Shown in pieces: positions 16,248 through 24,726 of a stretch of DNA of 64,000 bases (the stretch's first letter is position 1; every line of letters starts with the position of its first letter). Source of the DNA: CAVPMN01 sp963706425 (lineage in GTDB: Bacteria > Actinomycetota > Acidimicrobiia > Acidimicrobiales > Acidimicrobilacustridaceae); assembly GCA_963706425.1 (NCBI GenBank), contig CAVPMN010000020.1, positions 1,178,001 to 1,242,000 on the forward strand, given 5' to 3'. Position numbers and translations under genes: made by a program. The notes below the pieces were generated by a model. The model was given only the letters and a program-made list of their open reading frames with translations. It had not been told where the DNA came from and searched no databases.

Positions 16248-18307
16248 GTGGCGCCCACCCGCTCGTGCTCGTCGTGCTCTTCCGGCCCCGTGGGCCCGGC
16301 ATGTCCGTCAGGCCCGGTGGACCCGGCGGCGTCGACGGAGATCACCGGATCGGCGTCGCGCGCCGGCACTCCCGGCAGCGGGGCCGACACCGGGTCGATC
16401 GGGTTGCGGCGCCGTCCGGGGAAGGCCGCCAGCAGCGTCCCCACCGCCATCAGGCCGCCACCGATCCAGAGCCAGATCACCAAGGGCTGCACGGTGACGC
16501 GGATGGTGGCCGGCGCGCCCTCGCTCTCGGGCAGCACCAACAACGTGAGGGCCACGTCGTCCCAGGCGGTCGACCGCACCGACGGTGTGCCGATGATCTG
16601 CGTGCCGAACTCGAACTCGTTGAGCGACGGGGCCCAGGGACCGGTGCCGTCGATCTCGACCAGGGCCTGGGTGACCGTCTTGGCCGATTCGAACTTCACG
16701 TTCTGGCCCACGTAGGTGAAGGTGTGGCCGGAGAACTCGACCGACTCACCCGGCGCCAGGGTGAACTCGGCCTGACGCACGTAGCTCTGGCTGGCGGTGA
16801 AGGCGAAGGCGATGAGGATGACGCCGAGGTGCACGATCATGCCGCCGTTGGCCCGACCGATCAGGCCGCGCCAACCCTGCCGACGGGTGGCCAGCACCAG
16901 CTGGCGGATGGCGGAGCCGGCCGCGAACCCGGCCAGCCCGAAGGCGATGAGGGGCACCAGGCCCGTGGCGCCGAGCAGCACCGCCACCACCACCGTGCCG
17001 GTGCCCGCCCAGGCCGGCCAGAAGAGGCGATGGCGAAGCAGTTCGGTGCTGGCCTTGCGCCAGGGCAACACGGGCGCGATGCCCATGAGGAAGAGCAGGG
17101 TGAGCCCGATGGGCATGGTCATGCGGTTGAAGTAGGGCGTGCCCACCGAGATGCGGCTGTCGTTCACCGCTTCGACGAGCAGCGGGAACACCGTGCCGAG
17201 CAGCACCACGAAGGCGAAGGCGGCGAACACCACGTTGTTGGCGAGGAACGCCGCCTCGCGCGACAGGGGCGAGTCGATGCGGCCCGGCGCGCGCAGGCGA
17301 TCGCCCCGCCACGCGATGAGCCCGATGGTGACGATGACGATGAGGGCGAAGAAGGTGAGAATCGCCGGCCCCACGCCCCCGGCGGTGAAGGCGTGCACCG
17401 AGTCGAGCACTCCCGACCGGGTGATGAACGTGCCCAGGATGGTGAGCGCGAAGGTGGCGCACAGCAGCGAGAGGTTCCAGACGCGCAACATGCCGCGCCG
17501 CTCCTGCACCATCACCGAGTGGATGTAGGCGGTGCCGGTGAGCCACGGGAGCAACGACGCGTTCTCGACGGGGTCCCATGCCCAGTAGCCGCCCCAGCCG
17601 AGCACCTCGTAGCTCCACCACGCGCCGAGGATGATGCCCACGGTGAGGAATCCCCAGGCGATGAGCGTCCAGCGTCGGGTGGCGACCAGCCAGCCCTCAC
17701 CGACGCGACCAGTGGCCAATGCGGCGATGGCAAAGGCGAAGGGCACGGTGAACCCGACGTAGCCGAGGTAGAGCATGGGCGGGTGGAACGCCATGAGCAG
17801 ATGGTTCTGCAGCAGCGGATTGGGCCCGGGCCCGTCGTAGCCCGGTGGCGGATCGAAGGTGCCGAACGGGTTGGCCGGCCCGAGCAGCAAGAAGAAGAAG
17901 AAGACACACACCGCGAACATGGTGAGCATCGCCCAACCGACGAGCGGGTCGGCCAGACGGCGGCGGAACTTCACCACCACGGCGACCGTGTAACCCGCCA
18001 GGATCGCGGCCCACAAGATGATCGAGCCCTCGAGGGCCGCCCACAACGTGGCCACGTTGAAGAGGGCGGGGGTGCGGGTGCTGCCGTTGTCGGCCACGTA
18101 CTGCACCGTGAAGTCGCGGGTGATCAGCGCGCGTTCCATCGCGCCGACCGCCAACAGCGCGCCGAGCAGCACGAAGATCGCGTAGGGAGCCGCCATCCAG
18201 AGCAGATCGCGACGACCACGGGCGAGCGCGTAGCCGATGGTGACCACGCCCAAGACGGCGGCCGAGAAGCCGAGCATCACGCCGGCCGTACCGAGGGCGC
18301 TGTTCAT
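16244..18307 (-). CDS. ccmF: haem lyase subunit CcmF
   Basis: This 687-residue polytopic membrane protein has the tryptophan-rich WWD haem-handling region WGGYWAWDPVENASLLPWL at residues 238-256 and the expected conserved helices, including LLMAFHPPMLYLGYVGFTVP. The length matches CcmF of System I rather than CcsA/ResB of System II. CcmF receives haem from holo-CcmE and attaches it to apocytochrome c with CcmH and CcmI. The ATG at 18307 overlaps the ccmE stop by four bases (ATGA), and the 3' end overlaps ccmG. Confidence 0.96.
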   Translation of the reverse strand: MNSALGTAGVMLGFSAAVLGVVTIGYALARGRRDLLWMAAPYAIFVLLGALLAVGAMERALITRDFTVQYVADNGSTRTPALFNVATLWAALEGSIILWAAILAGYTVAVVVKFRRRLADPLVGWAMLTMFAVCVFFFFLLLGPANPFGTFDPPPGYDGPGPNPLLQNHLLMAFHPPMLYLGYVGFTVPFAFAIAALATGRVGEGWLVATRRWTLIAWGFLTVGIILGAWWSYEVLGWGGYWAWDPVENASLLPWLTGTAYIHSVMVQERRGMLRVWNLSLLCATFALTILGTFITRSGVLDSVHAFTAGGVGPAILTFFALIVIVTIGLIAWRGDRLRAPGRIDSPLSREAAFLANNVVFAAFAFVVLLGTVFPLLVEAVNDSRISVGTPYFNRMTMPIGLTLLFLMGIAPVLPWRKASTELLRHRLFWPAWAGTGTVVVAVLLGATGLVPLIAFGLAGFAAGSAIRQLVLATRRQGWRGLIGRANGGMIVHLGVILIAFAFTASQSYVRQAEFTLAPGESVEFSGHTFTYVGQNVKFESAKTVTQALVEIDGTGPWAPSLNEFEFGTQIIGTPSVRSTAWDDVALTLLVLPESEGAPATIRVTVQPLVIWLWIGGGLMAVGTLLAAFPGRRRNPIDPVSAPLPGVPARDADPVISVDAAGSTGPDGHAGPTGPEEHDEHERVGAT

Positions 18308-18885
18308 GGCTCGGCCGACGAGGGCTCAGGGGTCGATGCCTCGGCTCGTCCCCCTTCCTCGGCCTCCTTCAACCGCTCGTCGTTCACGTCGACGTATTCC
18401 TCGTCGTGCTTCACCAGCATGCGGTCGCTGGCGAAGTAGGCCTCCTCGGTTCCCCCGGCGCTACCGGCGCCACCGTCGGCGCCGACACTCGTGCCACGCC
18501 ACTGACCCTCGAGCACGACCGGCGTGCCCTCCTCGAACAGCTCGGGCGGATCGCCTCGGTGCACCACCGGCACGCTCACGCCGTTGTAGTAGGCGAGGAA
18601 CGCCACGCCGTCGCCGGTCTCCTCCACCGTCCCGCCCGCGACCGTGCCCTGGAGGCGAAACCTCTTGTCACCCAACTCGGCTTGCTTCGCGACGGCCTCG
18701 TCGGCGTTGTAGAAGAACAGCGACGCGTCGGAGAGCGCCTTGGTGGCGACGAAGGCCAGGCCCACCAGCACCAGGGCGACGAAGGCGAAGCCCCACCAGT
18801 TGCGCCGGCGCCTGGCCGGAGCGGGGCGCGGCGAGAGATCGAGACCGTCGTCGCCGCCCGGACCGGTCTTGGGGGTCACATCCAT
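18304..18885 (-). CDS. ccmE: haem chaperone CcmE
   Basis: This 193-residue protein has an N-terminal membrane anchor (WWGFAFVALVLVGLAFVA, about 30-47), an OB-fold domain and the haem-binding motif MLVKHDEEY, with the covalent haem histidine H160 and Y164 in the H-X3-Y spacing typical of bacterial CcmE. An insertion (about residues 132-147, GADGGAGSAGGTEE) precedes the motif, and the acidic C-terminal tail is longer than usual. The ATG at 18885 lies inside the last codons of ccmD (10-nt overlap). The motif makes this a true His-type CcmE, not the archaeal Cys variant. Confidence 0.94.
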   Translation of the reverse strand: MDVTPKTGPGGDDGLDLSPRPAPARRRRNWWGFAFVALVLVGLAFVATKALSDASLFFYNADEAVAKQAELGDKRFRLQGTVAGGTVEETGDGVAFLAYYNGVSVPVVHRGDPPELFEEGTPVVLEGQWRGTSVGADGGAGSAGGTEEAYFASDRMLVKHDEEYVDVNDERLKEAEEGGRAEASTPEPSSAEP

Positions 18886-19007
18886 CGGCGGCGCTCCGGC
18901 GGGACGCGGCGGCTGAGCGCTCGACCTCGCGCCAGGATGACCGCGGTGTAGACGACGATGGCCGCCACGGCGACCGCCCATCCGAAGACGACGTAGCTCC
19001 AGCTCAC
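18876..19007 (-). CDS. ccmD: CcmD-like small membrane protein
   Basis: This 43-residue protein consists of one membrane helix (YVVFGWAVAVAAIVVYTAVI) followed by a basic tail (ARGRALSRRVPPERRR), which is the CcmD plan. CcmD helps release holo-CcmE from the CcmABC complex. Its GTG at 19007 overlaps the ccmC stop (GTGA) and its end overlaps the ccmE start by 10 nt. Identification rests on size, topology and position between ccmC and ccmE. Confidence 0.85.
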   Translation of the reverse strand: MSWSYVVFGWAVAVAAIVVYTAVILARGRALSRRVPPERRRWM

Positions 19008-19774
19008 GAGTCGGCCTCCGCACGTCGCTCGGTGATGGCGTCCTGCAGGCCGAACTCGTCGACCTGGTCCTGCAACCAGCCGACCCGGAAGCGGTGGATG
19101 AGCAACCAGGCGAAGAGGGCGATGGCGGTGAAGATGGCGAAGACCAGCGTGAACAGCTGCAGGCCCTCGATGGTGGGGTTGAGGCGGAACAGCGTGGCGT
19201 CCTGGTGCAGCGATCGCCACCACTCGACCGACCGGTTGACGATGAGCACGTTGGGCAACAGGAGCAGCCCGACGATGGCGGACCGGCGGGCCCGCACGCC
19301 CAGATCGGTGGTGGTGCGCCGCACAGCGGCGTAGCCGAGCAGCAGGAGGAACAACATGGCGGTCGACGTGAGCCGCGCGTCCCACTCCCACCAGGTGTCC
19401 CACGTGGCTTTGCCCCAGATCGACCCCGTGGCGAGGGTGAGTGCGGTGAACAAGGCGCTGAGCTCGGCGGCGGACGAGGCCACCAGGTCCCACCACTGCG
19501 ACTTCTTCCAGAGCACGAGCACGGATCCGACGGTGGCGACGACGATGCCGACATAGGCCGCCGTCACCACCGGCACGTGCACGTACATGAGGCGGACGTA
19601 GTGACCCTGGAACGCATCCGCGGGGCTCGACACGAACGCCAGCAGCCCGACGACGGCGAGCATGGCCAGCACCACCAACCCGAGGACCCTCGATCCCCCT
19701 GACCCGGTACCGATCGGGCCGGGTTCGGCCGGTTGCGGTGCGGCGGCGTCGTTGCCGCTCACTTGGGTGGTCAC
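19004..19774 (-). CDS. ccmC: haem handling protein CcmC
   Basis: This 256-residue membrane protein has six likely helices and the WWD-type motif WGKATWDTWWEWDARLTS, plus the conserved histidine-containing LMYVHVPVVTAAY loop. CcmC presents haem to CcmE outside the membrane. The N-terminal 30 residues are a Pro/Gly/Ala-rich cytoplasmic tail. The GTG at 19774 overlaps the ccmB stop (GTGA). Confidence 0.94.
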   Translation of the reverse strand: MTTQVSGNDAAAPQPAEPGPIGTGSGGSRVLGLVVLAMLAVVGLLAFVSSPADAFQGHYVRLMYVHVPVVTAAYVGIVVATVGSVLVLWKKSQWWDLVASSAAELSALFTALTLATGSIWGKATWDTWWEWDARLTSTAMLFLLLLGYAAVRRTTTDLGVRARRSAIVGLLLLPNVLIVNRSVEWWRSLHQDATLFRLNPTIEGLQLFTLVFAIFTAIALFAWLLIHRFRVGWLQDQVDEFGLQDAITERRAEADS

Positions 19775-20439
19775 GAGTCCTCCAGGAGCGAGCCGAAGCC
19801 GAAGACCCCGGCGGTGAGGTAGACGAGAGCGAACACGGCCAGCAGGCCGACCCAGCGCCACCCCTCGCCGGGAGTGTTGGCCAGGGCCGATTCGAACGCC
19901 CTCGTGGAAGCGATCAGCACAGGTGCCAGCACCGGCAGGAGCAGCAGTGGGAGAAGGGTCTCCCGGACGCGTATCCCGACGGCGAGGACGCCGTAGAGGG
20001 TACCGGCCGCAGCGATGCCCGCGGTCGCGACCAGGGCGGTGGTGACCAGCAGCACGGCGCCGCTGATGGCGGTGCCGTAGAACACCGCCACCCCGACCAG
20101 CAGCAGGACCTCGAGCACGACCAACTGGGCCGCCACCGCGGCCGCCTTGCCGAGGTAGATGCCGGCGGGATCGAGGCCCGAGATCCGCAGGCCGTCGCGC
20201 ACCCCGTCGGCGGCTTCGAGAGCGAACGACCGCTGGATGGCGAGCAGGCCGGTGAACAGCACGGCGACCCAATAGAGGCCGGGGGTCGCCCGGTCGAGCA
20301 GGCCGCGGTCGGGGTCGAGAGCGAAGGCGAAGAGCACGAGCACCAGGAGCGCGAACGGCAGGATCTGGTTGATCGCGACCCGCGAGCGCAGCTCGATCCG
20401 GAGGTCCTTGCCGGCGATCAGCGCGGCGTCACGGAACAC
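19771..20439 (-). CDS. ccmB: haem ABC exporter permease CcmB
   Basis: This 222-residue protein has about six membrane helices and begins VFRDAALIAGKDLRIELRSR, typical of CcmB. It also has the GLYWVAVLFTGLLAIQRSF segment of the family. With CcmA and CcmC it forms the complex that releases haem-loaded CcmE using ATP. The GTG at 20439 lies 11 nt inside the end of ccmA. Longer upstream frame belongs to ccmA's other frames. Confidence 0.92.
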   Translation of the reverse strand: MFRDAALIAGKDLRIELRSRVAINQILPFALLVLVLFAFALDPDRGLLDRATPGLYWVAVLFTGLLAIQRSFALEAADGVRDGLRISGLDPAGIYLGKAAAVAAQLVVLEVLLLVGVAVFYGTAISGAVLLVTTALVATAGIAAAGTLYGVLAVGIRVRETLLPLLLLPVLAPVLIASTRAFESALANTPGEGWRWVGLLAVFALVYLTAGVFGFGSLLEDS

Positions 20440-21112
20440 GGACCCGCTCCTCGGTCGTGGGCCCCGGCGCAGGAGGGCCCTGCACCGCGCCGCCGACGAT
20501 GGTGACGGTGCGACCGGCCAGCGCGGCCGCCCGGTCGTGCTCGTGGGAGGCCACGACGACCGTCGCGCCCGCGCGCGCCGCGTCGCGGACCAGCCCGTCG
20601 ACCAGGTCACGCGCATCGCTGTCGAGGCCCGCGTGGGGTTCGTCGAGCAGCCACAGCTCGGGCCGGCGGGCCACCATCACCGCCAACGACGTCCGACGTC
20701 GTTGACCCGCCGACAGGCGGGCGACCGGCACGTCACGCAGGCGCCCGTCGAGACCGAGCGTCACGAGCGCCGCCTCGGCATCGGCCGGATCGGCCCGACC
20801 CGCCCGGGCCCAGAAGCGCACGTTGTCGTGCACGGTCAGGTCGTCGTAGAGACCCGTCGCATGGCCGAGCAGCCCCACCCGGTGCCGCACCGCCGTCCGG
20901 TCGACGCGGAGGTCGTGCCCGAGCACCACGGCATCACCGGACACCACCGGGAGCAGGCCCGCGCAGGTGCGGAGCAGGGTCGTCTTCCCGGCACCGTTGG
21001 GCCCCTGGAGGAGGACGATCTCGCCGCGCTGCACGTCGAGGTCGACACCCGCGAGTGCGGGAAAGCGACCGAGGAGCGCGACCGCGGCACGGAGGTGGAC
21101 GACTGGCTCCAT
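20429..21112 (-). CDS. ccmA: haem exporter ATP-binding protein CcmA
   Basis: This 227-residue ABC ATPase has Walker A GPNGAGKT (37-44), signature LSAGQRRRTSLAV, Walker B LWLLDEPHAGLD and the switch histidine in VVVASHEHDRA. Size and the following ccmB identify it as CcmA. I chose the ATG at 21112 (MEPVVHLRAA); an in-frame start at 21154 would add 14 residues without family resemblance. On the minus strand a TACCCT box lies about 12 nt before this ATG. It is the first gene of the ccmABCDEFGHI operon and is divergent from a sortase gene. Confidence 0.93.
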   Translation of the reverse strand: MEPVVHLRAAVALLGRFPALAGVDLDVQRGEIVLLQGPNGAGKTTLLRTCAGLLPVVSGDAVVLGHDLRVDRTAVRHRVGLLGHATGLYDDLTVHDNVRFWARAGRADPADAEAALVTLGLDGRLRDVPVARLSAGQRRRTSLAVMVARRPELWLLDEPHAGLDSDARDLVDGLVRDAARAGATVVVASHEHDRAAALAGRTVTIVGGAVQGPPAPGPTTEERVRVP

Positions 21113-21180
21113 GGGATGCGATCGAGGGTACTTGCGAGGTGAGGCCGCCACCAAGGTCGGGTTGGTTAGGGTTTGCGGCC

Positions 21181-22134
21181 GTGCCCATCGCTCGCATCAC
21201 CGGTTTCACCGGTCGGATGATGATTCGGGTGGGCATCCTGATCCTGCTGTTCGTCGCCTATCAGCTCTGGGGAACGGGTCTGCACACCGCCCGCGCCCAG
21301 GACAGCCTGCGCGACGAGTTCCGGGCCAAGCAGGTCGAGCTGGGGCAGCTGCCGGGCGAGAACCTGCCTGCGACGCCCGACACCAGCACCCCGACCTCGT
21401 CCACGACCCTGCCCCCGACGACTGCCGCCACCGACGTTGCGATCCCTGCACCGGGCGACCCGATCGGGTTCATCTCCATCCCCGACATCGCGTCGGACTT
21501 CTTCATCGTCGAGGGCGTCGATCTGCGCTGGCTCGAAGAGGGGCCTGGCCACTTCCCGAGCACCCCGCTGCCCGGGCAGCCCGGCAACGCTGCGCTCGCC
21601 GGGCACCGGACGACGTTCAAAGCGCCCTTCAACCGCCTCGATGAGTTGCAGGCCGGCGCGCTGATCTTCATCGAGACGCTGCAGGGCAAGTTCACCTACG
21701 AGGTCCTGCCCCAGCCCGTCGAGCCCGGCGATCCTCCGACCGCCCACTACATCGTCGGGCCGCGGCAGACCGAGATCCTCGACGACAAGGGAGACAACCG
21801 ACTCACGCTGATGGCGTGCCACCCGAAGTACAGCGCCGCCCAGCGCATCGTCGTCGAAGCCAAGCTGGTATCGAACCCTGCACCGCCCACCCCCCGACCG
21901 CCTGCGGCGACCGTGACCCTCCCCGGTGACCTGGCCGGTGGTGACAACGCCGCCCGGCTGCCGGCCCTCGCGCTCTCGGTTGCAGCGATCGCGGTCTGGG
22001 TGGCCGCCTGGTATGTCGGACGGCGCAAGAGCTCGTGGAAGTGGCCGGCCTATGCGATCGCGTTCCCGGTCTTCGCGGTGCTTCTCTTCTTCGCCTTCGA
22101 CAACATCAATCGCCTCCTTCCTGCGGCCTACTGA
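21181..22134 (+). CDS. sortase (class E-like) with C-terminal membrane helices
   Basis: This 317-residue protein has an N-terminal membrane helix (MIRVGILILLFVAYQLW, about 14-30), a Thr/Pro-rich linker, and a sortase domain with catalytic H142 (AGHRTTF), C213 (LTLMACHPKYSAAQR) and R222. Two further helices follow at about 257-310. The TLMAC form of the active-site motif and the C-terminal helices suggest class E. Sortases join proteins to cell wall or other proteins. No sorting substrate with an LPXTG-like tail is obvious in the window. GTG at 21181 follows a TAGGGT box by 8 nt. Confidence 0.88.
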   Translation: MPIARITGFTGRMMIRVGILILLFVAYQLWGTGLHTARAQDSLRDEFRAKQVELGQLPGENLPATPDTSTPTSSTTLPPTTAATDVAIPAPGDPIGFISIPDIASDFFIVEGVDLRWLEEGPGHFPSTPLPGQPGNAALAGHRTTFKAPFNRLDELQAGALIFIETLQGKFTYEVLPQPVEPGDPPTAHYIVGPRQTEILDDKGDNRLTLMACHPKYSAAQRIVVEAKLVSNPAPPTPRPPAATVTLPGDLAGGDNAARLPALALSVAAIAVWVAAWYVGRRKSSWKWPAYAIAFPVFAVLLFFAFDNINRLLPAAY

Positions 22135-22142
22135 GCACGCGC

Positions 22143-22688
22143 ATGCATCGCTTGTGCCGGTCGCTGGTGGTCGGGTTGGTGGGCATGGCGATCGTGTCGT
22201 CGTGCTCGGGCGACGGCGGGCCAGACGCAGTCGCCACGACCACGACGGTCGCTCCCGAGACCACGACCACCACCGAGCCGTCCGTCGAAGCGGGCACCCA
22301 GGTCTTCGTGTACACCCCTGAGGTGGGCGACTGCTTCGACCGCCGCCAGCTCCCTCCGGAGCAGGCAGGAGCCGGTGGCCAGACCGAGATCGTGCTGCTG
22401 CTCGACTGCGCGCTCCCCCACCAGAACGAGGTCTTCGCCGTCGTCGACTACCCGACCTCGGGTGAGCCGTTCCCCGGCGAGGAGGCGCTCACCGCCTTTG
22501 CCCGGCGCGAGTGCCCGCCGTCCTTCGAGGGTTTCGTGGGCCGTCCCTACGAGGTGTCCGACCTCGAGATCGGCTTCAGCTTCCCCACCGAGTCGAACTG
22601 GTCGGCCGGGAGCCAGGTGATCGGCTGCTACGTGTTCGACCTCGACGGCGACAAGCTGGTGGGCTCGATGCAGGGCTCCGCCCGCTGA
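22143..22688 (+). CDS. lipoprotein with septum-formation-type domain
   Basis: This 181-residue protein has a short signal peptide with a lipobox ending VSSC (C21), a Thr-rich linker (about 30-48), and a domain with VGDCFDRR, LLLDCALPHQNEVFAVV and a third cysteine pair (RRECPPSF, IGCYVF). That arrangement matches the Septum_form family of actinobacterial exported proteins, whose biochemical role is unclear. It begins 8 nt after the sortase stop and is probably translated with it, so it may be a partner or client of the sortase at the outer membrane face. Confidence 0.75.
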   Translation: MHRLCRSLVVGLVGMAIVSSCSGDGGPDAVATTTTVAPETTTTTEPSVEAGTQVFVYTPEVGDCFDRRQLPPEQAGAGGQTEIVLLLDCALPHQNEVFAVVDYPTSGEPFPGEEALTAFARRECPPSFEGFVGRPYEVSDLEIGFSFPTESNWSAGSQVIGCYVFDLDGDKLVGSMQGSAR

Positions 22689-22718
22689 GCGGGCCCGGTC
22701 GAATCGCCCCCGATCTGC

Positions 22719-23447
22719 TCACTCGCCCCGAAACACGGGCGGGCGTCGCTCGCGGAACGCGGCCAGGCCCTCTTGCAGATCGCGACTGGCCCAGGCTCGA
22801 TCGAACACCTGGCGGTAGTCGGCGGGCGCGTCGTGCATCGACTCGGCCAGGTTGAGCCCGACCTTCAGACCCTGGATCGTGAGCGGAGCGAGCTCGGCGA
22901 TCTCGTCGGCCCAGGCCAGGGCGTCGTCGAGCGAGCCGAGTCGCTGCACGAGCCCGAGGGCGAACGCGCGATCGCCGGTGAACTGCTCGGTGGTGAGGAA
23001 CATGGCGCGCGCCGTGCCCTGGCCGGCGAGGGAGGCCGCTCGCTGCACCGTCCACCAGTCGACCAAAAGGCCGAGCTTGGCGGCCGGCACACCGAAGCGA
23101 GCGTCGGGGGTGGCGACCCGCAGGTCGCAGGCGACGGCGAGCTGCGTGCCCGCTCCCAACGCGAAGCCTTCGACACACGCGATGGTGGGGAACGGAGCGT
23201 CGCGGAGCGCGCCGAGCACGGCGTTGAGCTTGGCCACGAACTCGGCGTCCTCGACCGCTGAGAGGTCGGCGCCCGAGCAGAAGTGGCCTGCGGCCCCGGT
23301 GAGGACCAGGGCGCGACTCGATGCGTCGACCGCTGCCCGAATCGACGCGTCGAGATCGTCGAGGGCGTCGTGGTCGAGGGCGTTGCGCCGCTCGGGACGG
23401 TCGATGGTGAGGAGCGCGATCGGGCCGCGCTGGTCGTAGTGGATCAT
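22719..23447 (-). CDS. crotonase-fold protein lacking both hydratase glutamates
   Basis: This 242-residue protein has the crotonase oxyanion-hole pattern RPERRNALDHDALDD and HFCSGADLSAVEDA. At the two catalytic glutamate positions of enoyl-CoA hydratase it has Gln (GAGTQLAVACD) and Ala (GVPAAKLGLLVDWW), so ordinary hydration of 2-enoyl-CoA is unlikely; an isomerase, hydrolase or inactive partner role is possible. Its ATG overlaps the stop of the upstream crotonase (ATGA), so the two are probably made together. Confidence 0.85.
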   Translation of the reverse strand: MIHYDQRGPIALLTIDRPERRNALDHDALDDLDASIRAAVDASSRALVLTGAAGHFCSGADLSAVEDAEFVAKLNAVLGALRDAPFPTIACVEGFALGAGTQLAVACDLRVATPDARFGVPAAKLGLLVDWWTVQRAASLAGQGTARAMFLTTEQFTGDRAFALGLVQRLGSLDDALAWADEIAELAPLTIQGLKVGLNLAESMHDAPADYRQVFDRAWASRDLQEGLAAFRERRPPVFRGE

Positions 23448-24223
23448 CGACCGGTGAACCGAGGCGCGCGCTTCTCGGCGAAGGCCGCCAGACCTTCCGC
23501 CGTGTCGTCGGTGCCGGTGGTGATGGTGAGCAAGGGATGGAGGAGCCGCAAGGCGTCGTCGGCCGCCTGGTCCCACACCGCGTAGAACGAGTCGCGGCCG
23601 AGACGCATGACCGCCGGCGACTTTGCCGCCAGATCGGCTGCCAGCTCGTCGACGGCCCGGTCGAGCTCGGCGACGGGGACCACCCGGGTGACGAAGCCGA
23701 TGCGATCGGCCTCGTCGGCACCCACCCGACGGCCGGTCATCATCAGCTCGAGGGCCTTCTTCGGGGCCATCGACCGCACGAGGGGGACGGTGATCATGAA
23801 GGGCCAGAGGCCGACGTCGATCTCGGGCGTGCCGAACACGGCGTCGTCGGACGCGACGACCAGGTCACAGGCCAGTGCGAGGCCCATGCCGCCCGCCAAG
23901 GCGAAGCCGCGGACGCGGGCGATGGTGGGTTTGCCGAGACCCCAGAGCTCGCGGAAGAGCCCGGCCAGATCGCCCCGGCTGTCGTGCAGGTCGAGGTAGC
24001 CCGCGCCGGCCGACATGCCCGTGAGGTCGGCGCCGGCGCAAAAGGCGCGGTCGCCCGAGCCGGTCAGCACCACGACCCGCACGTCGGGGTCAGCCTTGGC
24101 CTGCGCAACCCGAGTGCGGAGATCACCGACCATGGTCCACGACAGGGCGTTGCGCCGATCGGGTCGGTTGAGCGTGATCCGAGCGACGCCCGCAGCCACG
24201 TCGTAGAGCACCTCGTCAGCCAT
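23444..24223 (-). CDS. enoyl-CoA hydratase/isomerase family protein
   Basis: This 259-residue crotonase has RPDRRNALSWTMVGD, AFCAGADLTGMSAG (oxyanion hole) and ALAGGMGLALACDLV. The first catalytic glutamate of classical hydratases is Gly here, while the second is kept (FGTPEIDVGLWPFM). This pattern is seen in several crotonase subgroups, so isomerase activity is as likely as hydratase. A TAACGT box on the minus strand lies 8 nt before the ATG at 24223. It forms a two-gene operon with the next crotonase. Confidence 0.88.
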   Translation of the reverse strand: MADEVLYDVAAGVARITLNRPDRRNALSWTMVGDLRTRVAQAKADPDVRVVVLTGSGDRAFCAGADLTGMSAGAGYLDLHDSRGDLAGLFRELWGLGKPTIARVRGFALAGGMGLALACDLVVASDDAVFGTPEIDVGLWPFMITVPLVRSMAPKKALELMMTGRRVGADEADRIGFVTRVVPVAELDRAVDELAADLAAKSPAVMRLGRDSFYAVWDQAADDALRLLHPLLTITTGTDDTAEGLAAFAEKRAPRFTGR

Positions 24224-24274
24224 GTCGGGCGACGTTACCGGCTCAGGGTCCACCCTCGCGGCGGTCGGCGGCCG

Positions 24275-24280
24275 TAGCGT
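24275..24280 (+). promoter_or_regulatory. -10 box, leaderless start
   Basis: TAGCGT (24275-24280), six bases TTTCGC, then ATG at 24287; no Shine-Dalgarno sequence. The divergent crotonase promoter (TAACGT on the minus strand) shares this 63-nt gap. Confidence 0.5.
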
Positions 24281-24286
24281 TTTCGC

Positions 24287-24667
24287 ATGACTGAGTCGCT
24301 GAGCCCCCTCACCATCGGCCTCACGGTCGCGGGTGTGGTCACGGTCATCGTGGTGATCGCCGTGGTCCTGTTCCGCGCCTTCCGCGAGGTCGACCCGGTC
24401 CCCGGCGTCACCCTGCCGCAAGGCGCCGATGCCGCCCTCTGGTCGATCGTCGAGGCGGTGCCCGATCCCCGCAACCACCTGGCGCTCACCCGCGACCTCT
24501 CCGGCGAGGTGCGCATCACCGACGACGATCGTGCCCTGGCGGCCGCCCTCTTCGCCGACGTGCTGCCGGCCGACCAACCGGTGGTCGACGTGCGCGAGCC
24601 CGAGCCGGCGGTCGATCTCACCGAGCACGTCTTCTTCGACGAAGAATCCCGCCTCACGCGATCCTGA
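24287..24667 (+). CDS. small membrane-anchored protein, unknown function
   Basis: This 126-residue protein has one N-terminal membrane helix (about 8-30, LTIGLTVAGVVTVIVVIAVV) and a cytoplasmic or external domain of about 95 residues rich in Asp/Glu (SGEVRITDDDRALAAALF). No motif is recognised. The leaderless TAGCGT promoter and normal codon use support a real gene. It converges on the GH63-like gene; the 59 nt between holds only a 14-codon open frame. Confidence 0.7.
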   Translation: MTESLSPLTIGLTVAGVVTVIVVIAVVLFRAFREVDPVPGVTLPQGADAALWSIVEAVPDPRNHLALTRDLSGEVRITDDDRALAAALFADVLPADQPVVDVREPEPAVDLTEHVFFDEESRLTRS

Positions 24668-24726
24668 CGACCGCATGGCCGACGAGCTGACGCCCGAGGC
24701 CGAGCCGAAGCTCTCCTGACCGACGA

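Noticed and set aside
24675..24719. 14-codon open frame (MADELTPEAEPKLS) after the gene at 24287
   Set aside because: Too short to judge, no ribosome binding site and no overlap coupling.
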